64,000 nt of DNA from Akkermansiaceae bacterium UBA956 (GTDB lineage: Bacteria; Verrucomicrobiota; Verrucomicrobiia; Verrucomicrobiales; Akkermansiaceae). The stretch covers positions 1 through 64,000 of the forward strand of contig DBCO01000014.1 in assembly GCA_002293145.1 (NCBI GenBank), written 5' to 3'. Every line of letters starts with the position of its first letter. The first letter of the stretch is position 1. The notes under the pieces are model-generated. The model was not told where the DNA came from and did no database searches. It saw only the letters and a list, made by a program, of their open reading frames with translations. Both the position numbers and the translations under genes were made by a program. Positions 46,495 through 56,130 of this stretch are shown here, piece after piece.

Positions 46495-46552
46495 CAGACA
46501 TAAGACATAAGATTCGCGGCACGATGCCTTCTTGTCTTACATCTTATGTCTG
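46495..46552. repeat. Inverted repeat of the AGACATAAGAC family between the transglutaminase gene and murI
   Basis: Arms CAGACATAAGACATAAGA (46495-46512) and TCTTACATCTTATGTCTG (46535-46552) pair with three central mismatches. The same words recur after murI (47424-47455). No T-run follows, so a terminator is not clear. Confidence 0.6.
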
Positions 46553-46618
46553 AAAATCTTGTGTCTCTTGGGAGGAAAACTACTTCCCTCCCTCACTTTT
46601 CTTCGCTACAACAGGCGC

Positions 46619-47416
46619 GTGAACAATGGTGCATTAGGAATTTTTGATTCGGGTGTCGGCGGCTTAACGGTCGTGCGCGCCGTGCAGGCACTACTACCTG
46701 CAGAAAATATCGTCTATCTCGGCGATACCGCACGCGTTCCTTATGGATCGAAGTCTCCCGAAACCATTCGACGATTTTCGGATGAAGACGCGCGATATTT
46801 GCTGACGAAAAACGTAAAAGCCATCGTCGTAGCCTGCAATACTGCCACCGCTCACGCCTTGCCCGCGTTGCAACAGCAATACCGCATCCCCGTGGTCGGT
46901 GTGATCGAAGCTGGCGTCGAAGCCGTGCTCGCAGATCCCCAAGCGGAGCGCATCGGCATCATCGCCACGCGCGGCACCATCGCCTCTCATGCCTACCAAC
47001 ACGCCTTGGCGCTGCGCCGCACCGGCATGATGATCGTCGCGCAACCAACGCCATTACTCGTGCCCTTGATTGAGGAAAATTGGCTCGACCACCAAGCCAC
47101 TCGCTCGATCCTCGAAACCTACCTCCAGCCGATACTTGAAAAAGGCATCGATACCCTGCTCCTCGCTTGCACTCACTACCCGCTTCTCATTCCGATTCTC
47201 AAGGAAATGGTCGGGGATCGGGTGCGCATCGTTGACTCTGCCACCACCTGCGCACTGCATTTGCAATCAGAGTTGACACGCCTTGATATGTTGGCCGACA
47301 GCTCACAGACGGGCAGCCTCGAAATCGGGCTGACCGACCTTTCCGAGCAATTTGAAATTCTCGCCAAACGCTTTCTTCACAAAACTCCGCCACGCATCAA
47401 GCGGGTCGAGCTGTAG
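46619..47416 (+). CDS. murI: Glutamate racemase
   Basis: Makes D-glutamate for peptidoglycan. Starting at GTG 46619 (VNNGALGIFDSGVGGLTVVRA) gives 265 residues. The upstream frame to 46532 reads through the repeat and is not used. Both catalytic cysteines are present: VACNTATA and LLACTHYPLL, with DSGVGG and LGDTARVPYG near the start. The gene is bracketed by AGACATAAGAC-type repeats on both sides. Confidence 0.95.
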   Translation: MNNGALGIFDSGVGGLTVVRAVQALLPAENIVYLGDTARVPYGSKSPETIRRFSDEDARYLLTKNVKAIVVACNTATAHALPALQQQYRIPVVGVIEAGVEAVLADPQAERIGIIATRGTIASHAYQHALALRRTGMMIVAQPTPLLVPLIEENWLDHQATRSILETYLQPILEKGIDTLLLACTHYPLLIPILKEMVGDRVRIVDSATTCALHLQSELTRLDMLADSSQTGSLEIGLTDLSEQFEILAKRFLHKTPPRIKRVEL

Positions 47417-47423
47417 TGAGAAG

Positions 47424-47468
47424 ACATCAGACTTTCAGACATAAGACGTAAGACTTCCTACCAAGACT
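47424..47468. repeat. Short direct repeats of GACATAAGAC/GACTTTCAGAC type after murI
   Basis: Words AGACATCAGAC, TTTCAGACATAAGAC and GTAAGACTT follow each other with a period of about ten. They match words in the inverted repeat before murI and resemble the ffh leader repeat. Confidence 0.55.
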
Positions 47469-47479
47469 TACATGAAAAT

Positions 47480-48136
47480 TCACTTCCCTCGCAACAGCGG
47501 ATGCCCCGCTTTCGCCATCGTGATATGCGGCGGCTTCAAATACACGGGTTGCACCACTTGGGCACCAACGCGTGCTTTTTCCTCAACGGTCAAATTGTCC
47601 CACGCCTGCCAGAGAAGCGCGGCCGTAGGTTGCTCGCGCAGGATTTCCCGGCCAAGTTGCTCTTCAGGAATTTCATCCAGCGAAAACGTCGGCACTTCAT
47701 CCGCCAAAAGCGCCATCAGCTCCTCTTTGCTGCCCATCTGCGGCTCAGTGAAGCACTTTCCTTCCTCGATCTCGCACCACCACCAATCGCCACGCCGCGC
47801 ATCGCCAATGGCTCGGCATTTTGGTAACGAACGCGCCATGGGCGTCGCCAGAATCGATGGCAACCCGACGAGCGAACAGCCATGAGCAATCGCCAAGCCC
47901 TGCGCCACCGCGATTCCCACTCTCGTGCCACTGTAGCTGCCAGGCCCCGTGCCGACGACAATGCAGCCGATGTCCCCTGGCGAAATCGAGCCAGAAATTT
48001 CCTCCCATGGGCCAAAGATCGCACAATTGTGACTACGATCACTTGTAAATTCAGCACCTCTCCACGCTCCATCAAAAACGCCCACGCTGCCAAGCGGCGT
48101 AGCGGTCTCGATCAGTGCTGTCATTTTCTCGTTCAT
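47480..48136 (-). CDS. tsaB: TsaB, tRNA threonylcarbamoyladenosine biosynthesis protein
   Basis: Partner of TsaD/TsaE in making t6A37 of ANN-decoding tRNAs. About 218 residues from ATG 48136 (MNEKMTALIETATPLGSVGVF). Earlier codons to 48262 are Lys/Arg-rich and not homologous. Signature VVGTGPGSYSGTRVGIAVAQGLAIA is complete. It has the ASKHA fold but lacks the TsaD metal His residues, as expected. Divergent from gltA with about 146 bp between. Confidence 0.93.
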   Translation of the reverse strand: MNEKMTALIETATPLGSVGVFDGAWRGAEFTSDRSHNCAIFGPWEEISGSISPGDIGCIVVGTGPGSYSGTRVGIAVAQGLAIAHGCSLVGLPSILATPMARSLPKCRAIGDARRGDWWWCEIEEGKCFTEPQMGSKEELMALLADEVPTFSLDEIPEEQLGREILREQPTAALLWQAWDNLTVEEKARVGAQVVQPVYLKPPHITMAKAGHPLLRGK

Positions 48137-48282
48137 CCGCGCCGAGTGTGACAGATTGTTGCAAAGATGGCAAACTTCTAGCTTTTTCCTTTTTTGCGCT
48201 TTTCTCCCTTGCTTAGTGCCATAACAAACGCTTTCTTTTCCCCGTAAACTTTTTCCACGCAAAAATTTTCCACTCCATTCTC

Positions 48283-49413
48283 ATGACCACTTACGCAAAA
48301 GGCCTAGAAGGCGTTATCGCCAATGAATCCGCACTCTCCAACGTCGAAGGCGCAGAGGGTCGCTTGAGTTATCTCGGCTATAGCATCGATGAATTGGTCG
48401 CTCACTGTACCTTTGAAGAAGTCACTCACCTCTTGCATCACGGTCATCTGCCGAACCAAACGGAACTCAACGCCTTGGATCAAGAGCTGCGCACACAACG
48501 CGAACTGCCTCAAGGCGTGCTCGATTTCCTCAAATCCGCACCCAAGGATGCCAACCCCATGGATGTTCTCCGCACCGGCGTATCGATGCTCGGCCTCTAC
48601 GACAAACGCGCCAAAGTCGGTGAACCCGACATGGCGGCCAATGCACTTATCGCCATTTCTTTGGTCGCCAAAACTCCCGTCATCGTCGCAGCTTTCCACC
48701 GCTTCCGCCAAGGCCTCGAACTTCCTCCTGTTCGCACCGATCTCTCCGAGGCAGCTCATTTTCTCTACCTCATCAATGGCGAGGCTCCATCCGAGCGCGC
48801 TACGAAAATTCTCGACGTCGCCTACACCTTGCACGCCGATCACGGCATGAACGCCTCGACGTTCTCCGCTCGTGTGACCGTAGCGACTCTCTCCGATTTC
48901 TATTCCGCGATGACCTCCGCCATTGGCACGCTCAAAGGTCCTCTTCACGGCGGTGCTAACGAGGGAGTGATCCACATGCTCGAAAAAATCGGCAGCCTTG
49001 ATCAAGTCGAAGCCTTCGTTGAAGGAAAATTGGAGCGCAAAGAAAAAATCATGGGCATCGGTCACCGTGTCTACAAAGTGCTCGATCCACGCGCACCGCA
49101 TCTCCGCAAGCTCGCTATCGAACTCACCGAAGAACTCGGCGAGCCTAAGTGGATCCAAATGTCCGAGCGCATCGCCCAAATCATGCGCGAGCGCAAAGGC
49201 CTCAACGCCAACGTCGATTTCTACTCCGCCACCGTTTATCATTCGCTCAACATCCCGACCGATCTTTTCACCCCGATCTTCGCCATCGCCCGCATGTCAG
49301 GCTGGACCGCACAAGTGCTCGAACAGCTGCGCGACAACCGCCTCTATCGTCCGCTGACCCTCTACACCGGCCCTTCCGAGCTGAGCAAGGTCACACCGAT
49401 CGAGCAACGCTGA
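48283..49413 (+). CDS. gltA: Citrate synthase
   Basis: Condenses acetyl-CoA and oxaloacetate at the entry to the TCA cycle. 376 residues, the short homodimeric type shared with 2-methylcitrate synthase. Catalytic residues are visible: His in LHADHGMNAST, His in IMGIGHRVYK (with the preceding GPLHGGANEGVIHML), and Asp in ANVDFYSATVY. The start MTTYAKGLEGVIANES matches the family. The stop abuts that of the convergent DUF58 gene. Confidence 0.94.
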   Translation: MTTYAKGLEGVIANESALSNVEGAEGRLSYLGYSIDELVAHCTFEEVTHLLHHGHLPNQTELNALDQELRTQRELPQGVLDFLKSAPKDANPMDVLRTGVSMLGLYDKRAKVGEPDMAANALIAISLVAKTPVIVAAFHRFRQGLELPPVRTDLSEAAHFLYLINGEAPSERATKILDVAYTLHADHGMNASTFSARVTVATLSDFYSAMTSAIGTLKGPLHGGANEGVIHMLEKIGSLDQVEAFVEGKLERKEKIMGIGHRVYKVLDPRAPHLRKLAIELTEELGEPKWIQMSERIAQIMRERKGLNANVDFYSATVYHSLNIPTDLFTPIFAIARMSGWTAQVLEQLRDNRLYRPLTLYTGPSELSKVTPIEQR

Positions 49414-50748
49414 TCACCGCCCTACGGTCATTTTCAGCAGGTCCTCTTGCACCTGTGTCACGTGAATCCGCGCCACATCGCCGGGCGGCAATTCTGTTTC
49501 CGTTCCTTGCAAGACGGCAACTGCTACGCAGGCCAAGCCTTGGCTTTGTATGCCTCGCAAGAAATCCAGGCGACTTTGGCTCCAGCCGGTAAACACGCAA
49601 ATGCAGGCGCTGAGGTCGGCGCGATGCCGTAAAATCAAGCGCGTGAGTTGCTCGAAATTTTCACTCTCCGATAAATCAACCGCCGCGAGGGCTTCGAGCA
49701 ATTTCACCGAGTCCGCCATGCCCTTGCCCGCTGTGATCACATGATCGCTGTCACCGAGAAACATCAGGTCGAGCATCGATTGCTCCGTATCGATCTCCGA
49801 GACAAACGACGCCGCCACCGATACCGCTTCTTCGAAGGCTAACTCGCTAGATTCCTGCGCAAAGGTATCGAGCACCAATGCATAACGAGGAAAAAATACA
49901 TCTTCCACTTCCTTGATGATCGGTCGACCCGTTTTGGCCCATGATTTCCAATGAATCAAGCGCGGCGGATCACCGAGTCGATACTCACGCAGCGATGTGA
50001 ATTCGCCCGAGCTTCCATGCTGCCTTGATGTGGCATCGTCACCAGCTTGGAACTGCGCTTCGCCCGGCAATCGCAACGCTGGCAAACGATAGCGGCGCGG
50101 CAGGATCGCGATGTGCGCCGCGGGAGCTGACACCTTGCGGGCACGCTGAAAAAAATGAAAGGGATCAGGCAAGAGAACGCGCAGATCATTCAGCTCGATC
50201 ATCCCGCGCTTTTTCGGGGTAATCTCCATACTGACCCGCGTTTTTCCTTCTGCCTTGGTGCTGACCAAGCCGAGGCTGTCACCGCCTTGAAAAAGTTGTC
50301 GTTTGTCTAACAACCACTGCCAACGATTGAAGGCCGAGAACCGATCAAAGCCATTGCGTTGCGCTTCACCAGGCTCACGCGATAGCGCAAAGTTTTCCCA
50401 CGAAGGTCGCGGATCCGGCAGGGTTTCTTGAAAGCGGCAATCGCGCGTCTCACTTCCTTCGACCATCACTTGATAGCGAAAGGGTTGATCTACCGAACCA
50501 AATGCGGGCACCTCGCGCGTTACGGACAATCTTGCCCGACGCGAAAACGCCCATAGCAAGGCCACACTCGTGAGACACACCACCAAGGCGAATGCTTGAT
50601 AAAGTGGTGAAATCGGCGAGCCAACCAGCATCGTCGAAACGACCACTGCGGCAATCAGCGCCATCCACCCAGCAGGCAAAATCCGCCGGAAGATGAAAAA
50701 TTTCACCGCTGTACTGAGCCGATACGAACGATAAAACAGATAGAGCAT
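49414..50748 (-). CDS. DUF58 family (von Willebrand-like) membrane-anchored protein
   Basis: About 444 residues from ATG 50748 (MLYLFYRSYRLSTAVKFF). Two membrane helices (about 25-60) precede a beta-rich domain and the DUF58 signature GSSGEFTSLREYRLGDPPRLIHWKSWAK. A vWA-like domain comes last (RYALVLDTF). DUF58 proteins pair with MoxR ATPases and transglutaminase proteins, for example the gene at 44314, in cell-envelope assembly. An earlier start at 50820 would overlap the DUF1552 gene by 65 bp and is rejected. Confidence 0.88.
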   Translation of the reverse strand: MLYLFYRSYRLSTAVKFFIFRRILPAGWMALIAAVVVSTMLVGSPISPLYQAFALVVCLTSVALLWAFSRRARLSVTREVPAFGSVDQPFRYQVMVEGSETRDCRFQETLPDPRPSWENFALSREPGEAQRNGFDRFSAFNRWQWLLDKRQLFQGGDSLGLVSTKAEGKTRVSMEITPKKRGMIELNDLRVLLPDPFHFFQRARKVSAPAAHIAILPRRYRLPALRLPGEAQFQAGDDATSRQHGSSGEFTSLREYRLGDPPRLIHWKSWAKTGRPIIKEVEDVFFPRYALVLDTFAQESSELAFEEAVSVAASFVSEIDTEQSMLDLMFLGDSDHVITAGKGMADSVKLLEALAAVDLSESENFEQLTRLILRHRADLSACICVFTGWSQSRLDFLRGIQSQGLACVAVAVLQGTETELPPGDVARIHVTQVQEDLLKMTVGR

Positions 50749-50755
50749 GGTCCGA

Positions 50756-52138
50756 TCAAACGCCGCGCAAGCCCGTGTTCGCATCCCCCAGACTCGAAGC
50801 CTTAACGCCAGCAGCATCAAGCATCGTCATCCACAATGAACACAGCGGAGTGCCATCATCAAAGACCATGTGACGCCCCGTGCGCAAGTTGCCACCAGCT
50901 TTTCCTGCCACAACAATCGGTACGTTTTGCGGCGCATGCGCATTGCCATCGCGGATCGGACTGCCAAAGGCCACCATCGAGTGATCGAGCAAGGTGCCGT
51001 CGCCTTCCTTGATGTTTTTCATCCGTCCTAACATGTAAGCATATTGCTCCACGTGCCAACGATTGATCGCTTCATATTGATCAAGCTGACCGCCATTATT
51101 TTGGTGGTGAGAGATCGAGTGATGCCCACCATTGACACCTTCGATGAACGAGAAGTTACGATTCGTCACATCATTGCCAAACATAAAGGTCGAAACCCTT
51201 GTGCTATCAGACCAAAACGCGAGCACCATGATGTCGAGCATCAAGCGTGAGTGCTCGCTGAAATCAAAGCGCGGCATCGAGTTCAGCTCCTCTTCGCGCG
51301 AGGCCTTGCCCATCAGCTTCGAAATGCGTTTGTCGAGGGCATCCATTTCCTTCAACACCTCGGGTGCAAGATTTTCTCCAGCACCCAAACTATTCGCTTC
51401 TTGCTCAATGCGACGCTCCACCTCACGGATCGATTCCAGATACTGTTCGAGCTTTTGGCGATCCGCAGCGCCCAGTTTCGACTGAAGTTTTTTCGCATCC
51501 TCGCTTACCAAATCGAGCACTGATTTTTCATCAGCTTGGGTCTTTTGGCCATTCGCACTGGGCTTGCGGAACAAGCGATCAAAGGCAACGCGCGGATTGA
51601 TTTCACAGGGCAAAGGCACCGTCGGCGTTTTCCAAGAGATGTGCGAGGCATACAGACGAGTATAATTGACATTGGTATCCACACCCGTCGCCGTCGTCTC
51701 CGTGCCTAATTCTAACGAAGGCAGCTTGGTAAATTTTCCTAACTGCGCCGCCGCAATCTGATCCATGGAAATACCGCCCGCATTGATGTCCGATCCCGTC
51801 GTCTTAGTAATCGTCGTCCCAGTCAACCAACCACCCGTTTTGACATAGTGTCCATCTCCCGTAAACGAGGCCTTGTTCTGCAAGCCTGTGCAAATCAAGA
51901 TTTCCTCACGATGCGCTTCGAGCGATTTCAAAATCGGCGAAAGCTTAAAGCGTGAACCATCACCCTCCGGCGTCCAACGATCAGGACGCACTCCATTCGG
52001 CATGTAAAGCATCGCGATGCGCTGCGGAATCTCAGCAGCAGGCGTAGCAGCATGAGCGGGCATCATCGCCTCCAACCAAGGCAATGCCAAAGTTGCTCCA
52101 GTTCCCTTCAAAAATGCACGGCGTGGAATCGGTTTCAT
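50756..52138 (-). CDS. DUF1552 protein with Tat signal
   Basis: About 460 residues from ATG 52138 (MKPIPRRAFLKGTGATLALP), which begins with a twin-arginine signal (RRAFLKG). DUF1552 features: RIAMLYMPNGVRPDRW, ILICTGLQNKA, GDGHYVKTGGWLTG, ISMDQIAAAQLG, GVNGGHHSISHHQNNG and GRHMVFDDGTPLCSLW. In PVC bacteria DUF1552 genes normally accompany a DUF1587/1588/1592/1595 cytochrome protein. None is adjacent here. The metal-like His-rich loop suggests a periplasmic oxidoreductase or hydrolase; the activity is unknown. Confidence 0.88.
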   Translation of the reverse strand: MKPIPRRAFLKGTGATLALPWLEAMMPAHAATPAAEIPQRIAMLYMPNGVRPDRWTPEGDGSRFKLSPILKSLEAHREEILICTGLQNKASFTGDGHYVKTGGWLTGTTITKTTGSDINAGGISMDQIAAAQLGKFTKLPSLELGTETTATGVDTNVNYTRLYASHISWKTPTVPLPCEINPRVAFDRLFRKPSANGQKTQADEKSVLDLVSEDAKKLQSKLGAADRQKLEQYLESIREVERRIEQEANSLGAGENLAPEVLKEMDALDKRISKLMGKASREEELNSMPRFDFSEHSRLMLDIMVLAFWSDSTRVSTFMFGNDVTNRNFSFIEGVNGGHHSISHHQNNGGQLDQYEAINRWHVEQYAYMLGRMKNIKEGDGTLLDHSMVAFGSPIRDGNAHAPQNVPIVVAGKAGGNLRTGRHMVFDDGTPLCSLWMTMLDAAGVKASSLGDANTGLRGV

Positions 52139-52227
52139 CAGTCGAATATAACGTTGTTTACGCTTCAAAGCTTACAGTTTTCCCGCATAAAATCAATGAA
52201 AAAGAACAAAACTCGTCTAAGAAATCA

Positions 52228-53676
52228 CTACCCCAGAATCAGCTTCGCCTCAGGTTCCCACGAAAAATCACGCTCAAACGGAAAAAGTGGACGTCTGCGT
52301 TTTTCATACTTCTGCTCCCAAAAATCCGCGCGCACCCCTCCCGCCGAGAGCACCAACATATGACGCCACGCCATCGCTTTCAACTCAGGTTCCAAGTAGC
52401 CGATTTTGACAATTGTCACATCCACACACTCAGGGTCCAAGCCGAGCTTGATAAAATCCGCACGCAGATGATACGGCCGCCGTTTTTCACTGACGATCAC
52501 ATCCACACAATTCACTCGCAAAACTCCCTGCGCATTTTCTCCACCTAACAAAAATCGCACCTCACCAGTAACCTCGATTTCCCGGCCATGAAGCGGATCA
52601 AGCTTACCACCTAATTTCACCCTAACCATCGATCCCACCCCTTTTTGTTCCATCTCATGCAGCGCCGCTGCATCGGGAATGGACGCGAATATCACCGACT
52701 TTTTTTGCGGCCCATTCGATTGCGCGCACAACAGTCGCTCCAAGGTATCAGTCACATCCCCCGCTCCACCCGCCGTTGGATTATCACCCGCATCACTCAG
52801 AAAAAATCGCCCCGCGTCATCAGCGATTACTTCTTGCCAACACTTCGAAAACTCAGCCGCCTCGGTGATGAAGGTGAAATTTTTGCGCTGCTCCCAATAG
52901 CGTCGCGCCACCAGCTCCGCCATGCTTTTCACAGCATCACCATCATCGCCAATGACCACCACAGCAGCCCCCACGCGTTCTTGATCCGCCCATGCATAGC
53001 CGACCCACAACGATGCATCCCAGATCCCCGCTTGTTGCGATTCCTCCGCCAACGGCGCATATAAGGACTTTCCAGGTTCATACTCCGTGCTCGACATCTC
53101 ACCCGAAACGATCACCGGAATCGACACATAGGCCCGATGCGGCTTACGCCCCGATCGCAGCCCCCGCAGCAGCAAAGCCAGCGCACGCTCGCGTGTTTCC
53201 ATCCAATCCACATGAGGTGCGGTCCGATAAGTCGTCATCACATCCGTCATGCGCCACAATTTTTCCGAAACATTTCCATGCAAATCCTGACTGCAAGTGA
53301 CCCATGCCTTACTCGGAAGTTCTGCTCGTATTGAACCTAACAAATCCGCCTCCGCATCTTCTAATCCTTCAACCGATAGGGCGCCATGAACATCAAAATA
53401 AAAGGCATCCACCCCTTCCGCACCGTCACGCAGTCTCTCGATGATTTCTTCTTTCATCCGATCGTAATCCGCTGCCACCAGACAGCCACCGGGCATCGCC
53501 CGAAAATGCACCAACGGAACCAGCTCCAAATCCGCAAAGGATTCACTCGAAAGAAACGGATAACGCTCGCACATTTCATCCCCACGCAAAGTCAGAAAAT
53601 CCTCTGCCCGCGATCGCAGTGGCGAAAATGTCCCACTCTCGATATGCAAACCCGCAACTGCTACACGATACTTCAT
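52228..53676 (-). CDS. M81 family metallopeptidase (MlrC-like)
   Basis: 482 residues. N-terminal DUF1485 part: VAGLHIESGTFSPLRSRAEDF, FYFDVHGALSVEGLEDAEADLL (metal site DVHG) and VTCSQDLHGNVSEKL. C-terminal MlrC domain: FFLSDAGDNPTAGGAGDVT. MlrC was first described in microcystin breakdown, where it cleaves linear peptides. Most relatives have unknown amide substrates. Monocistronic; no terminator recognised. Confidence 0.9.
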   Translation of the reverse strand: MKYRVAVAGLHIESGTFSPLRSRAEDFLTLRGDEMCERYPFLSSESFADLELVPLVHFRAMPGGCLVAADYDRMKEEIIERLRDGAEGVDAFYFDVHGALSVEGLEDAEADLLGSIRAELPSKAWVTCSQDLHGNVSEKLWRMTDVMTTYRTAPHVDWMETRERALALLLRGLRSGRKPHRAYVSIPVIVSGEMSSTEYEPGKSLYAPLAEESQQAGIWDASLWVGYAWADQERVGAAVVVIGDDGDAVKSMAELVARRYWEQRKNFTFITEAAEFSKCWQEVIADDAGRFFLSDAGDNPTAGGAGDVTDTLERLLCAQSNGPQKKSVIFASIPDAAALHEMEQKGVGSMVRVKLGGKLDPLHGREIEVTGEVRFLLGGENAQGVLRVNCVDVIVSEKRRPYHLRADFIKLGLDPECVDVTIVKIGYLEPELKAMAWRHMLVLSAGGVRADFWEQKYEKRRRPLFPFERDFSWEPEAKLILG

Positions 53677-54335
53677 GCATTTAACCTAAACCAATCCACT
53701 CACCTAACAAGCGCGAAAAAAAAAGATGCTAAGCGCGCAGAGAAAATCGCGAAGTTTTTTTGCGGCTGTCCTTGACGTAAGGATGCCAATGATGATGATG
53801 ACTTTTTCCCGAAGGAATATCAGAAATTACTGGATTGAAAGGGAAAGATTTACCGCCGTAGCCTGCTTGCATTCAGATACAAAGAAGCGGCCCAATCGAT
53901 GAATGCAGGAAAAACCCAAAACCTAACAATATCGATCGGACCGCCAGCTGAGATGCTACGAATAGCTTCTGCAACTACGGACCGTAGCCCGAAAGCGTAT
54001 GTGACTTTGCTCGCAAGACAAATCTCGATCGCAATGTCAATCACTTATACTTTAATAACGCCACAAACTTTCTTTTTTTTGTTTTTTCTCAAAAAAATCG
54101 AAAACTTTTCCAATACCTCTTCCGCCTTACTTCCTCAGAGACGACGACATTTGTGAGGGAAAACCTGAAAAACCAAATAAACTCAATGATTTTATAATAT
54201 CAGACATCTCATACAAAAGAAAATAACCGCAAGAAAAAAATCTCACTTCCAAGAAAAAAATGATCATCCTCGACTCCTCAGAAACATTTTTCGCGACTTT
54301 TGCGCTTTTTTTCAGAGATAAAAAATCCCCAATCT
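53677..54335. other. 659-bp stretch without a supported gene
   Basis: AT-rich and rich in short homopolymers. The few short frames on either strand lack recognisable features, and I see no RNA gene or strong terminator. It contains two CCTAACA heptamers (53703 and about 53922). Confidence 0.45.
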
Positions 54336-55520
54336 TCAATTTGTTGACTCACGATGAGCCAACATCGCTCGCAATTGCTCGCGCACCTGTCCCATCAACG
54401 GGTCTGCCGCACCGCGTTCACGTTTGCCCTCGACCACGATCGCTTCACCCACACTCACCGTCAATCGCATCGGCCGATGCACTGTCGGGTTTTTTCGCCC
54501 CAGTACCTCTTCGTAGCGCTCCACGGTCTCGATGATCCTTTCAGGCGTCGGATTTTCACGAATGTAATCTGGCGGAAAATGATAGGCCTGCTGCGTCACT
54601 TCGAGATCGAACAACTGCTTCCAGCATCGCTCACGCCCCGCTTCATCCAGCCCTCCGCTCATCAAGCGTGGCAAAATCGCTTTGCGCAAATTTTTCACCC
54701 GCATCACCACGCTCTCCTCACCTGCCAATGTCGCATATTCCTTTTCCATCGGACACAACACCCAATCCATGAAACGTGCCAGGCGCTCGTCCAAGCTACC
54801 CTCCTGCACCACGCCAAAATATTCGACTTCCTTCAACCCTAACAAACCATAACCCAGTCGAGCCACCCGATCCAACAACGGCAACTTCGCCGGCTTCCAG
54901 CCAAAACGTTTCTCTAAATTCTCTATTACCGGCTTCACACTCCGTTCCAAGTCGCCAAGGAATTCATAGCGCATTGCCAACGGATGAATCACCAACTGCC
55001 CGCCCTGCGCTGCCCGCGCCTTCGCTGCCGTTCGCGCTAAAAACGAAATGCCTTCCTGCAAATGAATCACCCGATCATTCGTGCGCGTGATCACCCCCTC
55101 CGGGAAAATCACCAAAGGCCGCTTCGCCTCCGTGAGGATCGACATCGCCATTTTCAGCGACTCCCGATCCATCCCCTCGCGGTTCATGCTAAAAGCCCCC
55201 ACCCGCGGCAACAACCAGCCCATTTTGCGCGAGCGAAACAAATGCGCACTCGCCATGATCGTTGGCGCCACACCCATTTGCCTGCGCAGCTCCCCCAACA
55301 TAAGCGGATCACAGGGGCGACAATGATTAGGCGTCAGCATGATCCCATGGCCCGCCGCGATCGATGCCTGCAAGCGATCTACCCCACGAAATCGCACCTC
55401 CTCAATGCCCCAGGTTTTCTTCAAATGATGCGGCAGCCACAGGCCCAGCAACCAAGGCCAAAACCGACTCTCCCGATACGGCGTAAACACATAGCCCTCA
55501 TCACTCACCAGCGGTTCCAT
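54336..55520 (-). CDS. PlsC-like 1-acyl-sn-glycerol-3-phosphate acyltransferase family protein
   Basis: 394 residues. The acyltransferase HX4D motif reads NHCRPCDPLMLGE, followed by FSMNREGMDRES and FPEGVITRTNDRV (the phosphate-binding FPEG). A C-terminal part of about 160 residues is beyond the PlsC domain and helical, so the protein is longer than typical PlsC (about 250). It would acylate lysophosphatidate or a related lipid at the membrane. Position next to tRNA-Ser is not informative. Confidence 0.85.
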   Translation of the reverse strand: MEPLVSDEGYVFTPYRESRFWPWLLGLWLPHHLKKTWGIEEVRFRGVDRLQASIAAGHGIMLTPNHCRPCDPLMLGELRRQMGVAPTIMASAHLFRSRKMGWLLPRVGAFSMNREGMDRESLKMAMSILTEAKRPLVIFPEGVITRTNDRVIHLQEGISFLARTAAKARAAQGGQLVIHPLAMRYEFLGDLERSVKPVIENLEKRFGWKPAKLPLLDRVARLGYGLLGLKEVEYFGVVQEGSLDERLARFMDWVLCPMEKEYATLAGEESVVMRVKNLRKAILPRLMSGGLDEAGRERCWKQLFDLEVTQQAYHFPPDYIRENPTPERIIETVERYEEVLGRKNPTVHRPMRLTVSVGEAIVVEGKRERGAADPLMGQVREQLRAMLAHRESTN

Positions 55521-55690
55521 GCCAAAAAGAAAAGCACAAAGGCCGAAGGAGGTCGAGCGATTTCCCTAGCACCTAAGTGCCCACCAGCGCTACTGAACAG
55601 AAAATCCGCGGACGTGACCTGAAAAAGATTTTTCTTGAACCACTGCGCAAAATCCCTCATATATAGCGCGCACTAAGCACAAATCACCAA

Positions 55691-55778
<88 letters not shown>

Positions 55779-56130
55779 TCCATTTGATCAGAACCGATTT
55801 TGCGTCTTTATTCGTAATCATGGGCTTCGTTGTGCTTCTGGTTTTTGCTTGTTTCGCATGTTGATGCATAGTGACATGCGTAAATGTTGGAAATCCGTTG
55901 GAAATCCGACCGATTTCTGTCGCGAATTGGAAATTTGAACTCCCACTGTGAACCTAGATCTAACATCATTCCGCTAGAATCTGGCAGGGTGCCTGCCGAT
56001 TTCAAGATCCGAGTGCGACGTATGTTTCGCATGATGGAGAAGATAGAGGTCTTGATTTCAGACATGGCAATCACGATTAATGTGATCCTGTCAAAGAGCG
56101 ACGGTAGAAAAAGTGAACTTATTTTGATGA
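55779..56130. other. 352-bp stretch between tRNA-Ser and the ubiquitin-like operon
   Basis: No gene seen. A short repeat GTTGGAAATCCG occurs twice (about 55883-55908). No integrase gene is visible immediately downstream of the tRNA. The other end of an island, if one exists, would be beyond the window. Confidence 0.4.

Noticed and set aside
48304..49242. Long minus-strand frame over citrate synthase
   Set aside because: Shadow of gltA; no recognisable fold or start signal.
55779..56130. Integrase gene next to tRNA-Ser
   Set aside because: No tyrosine-recombinase motifs (R...HxxR...Y) are found in either strand of this gap.
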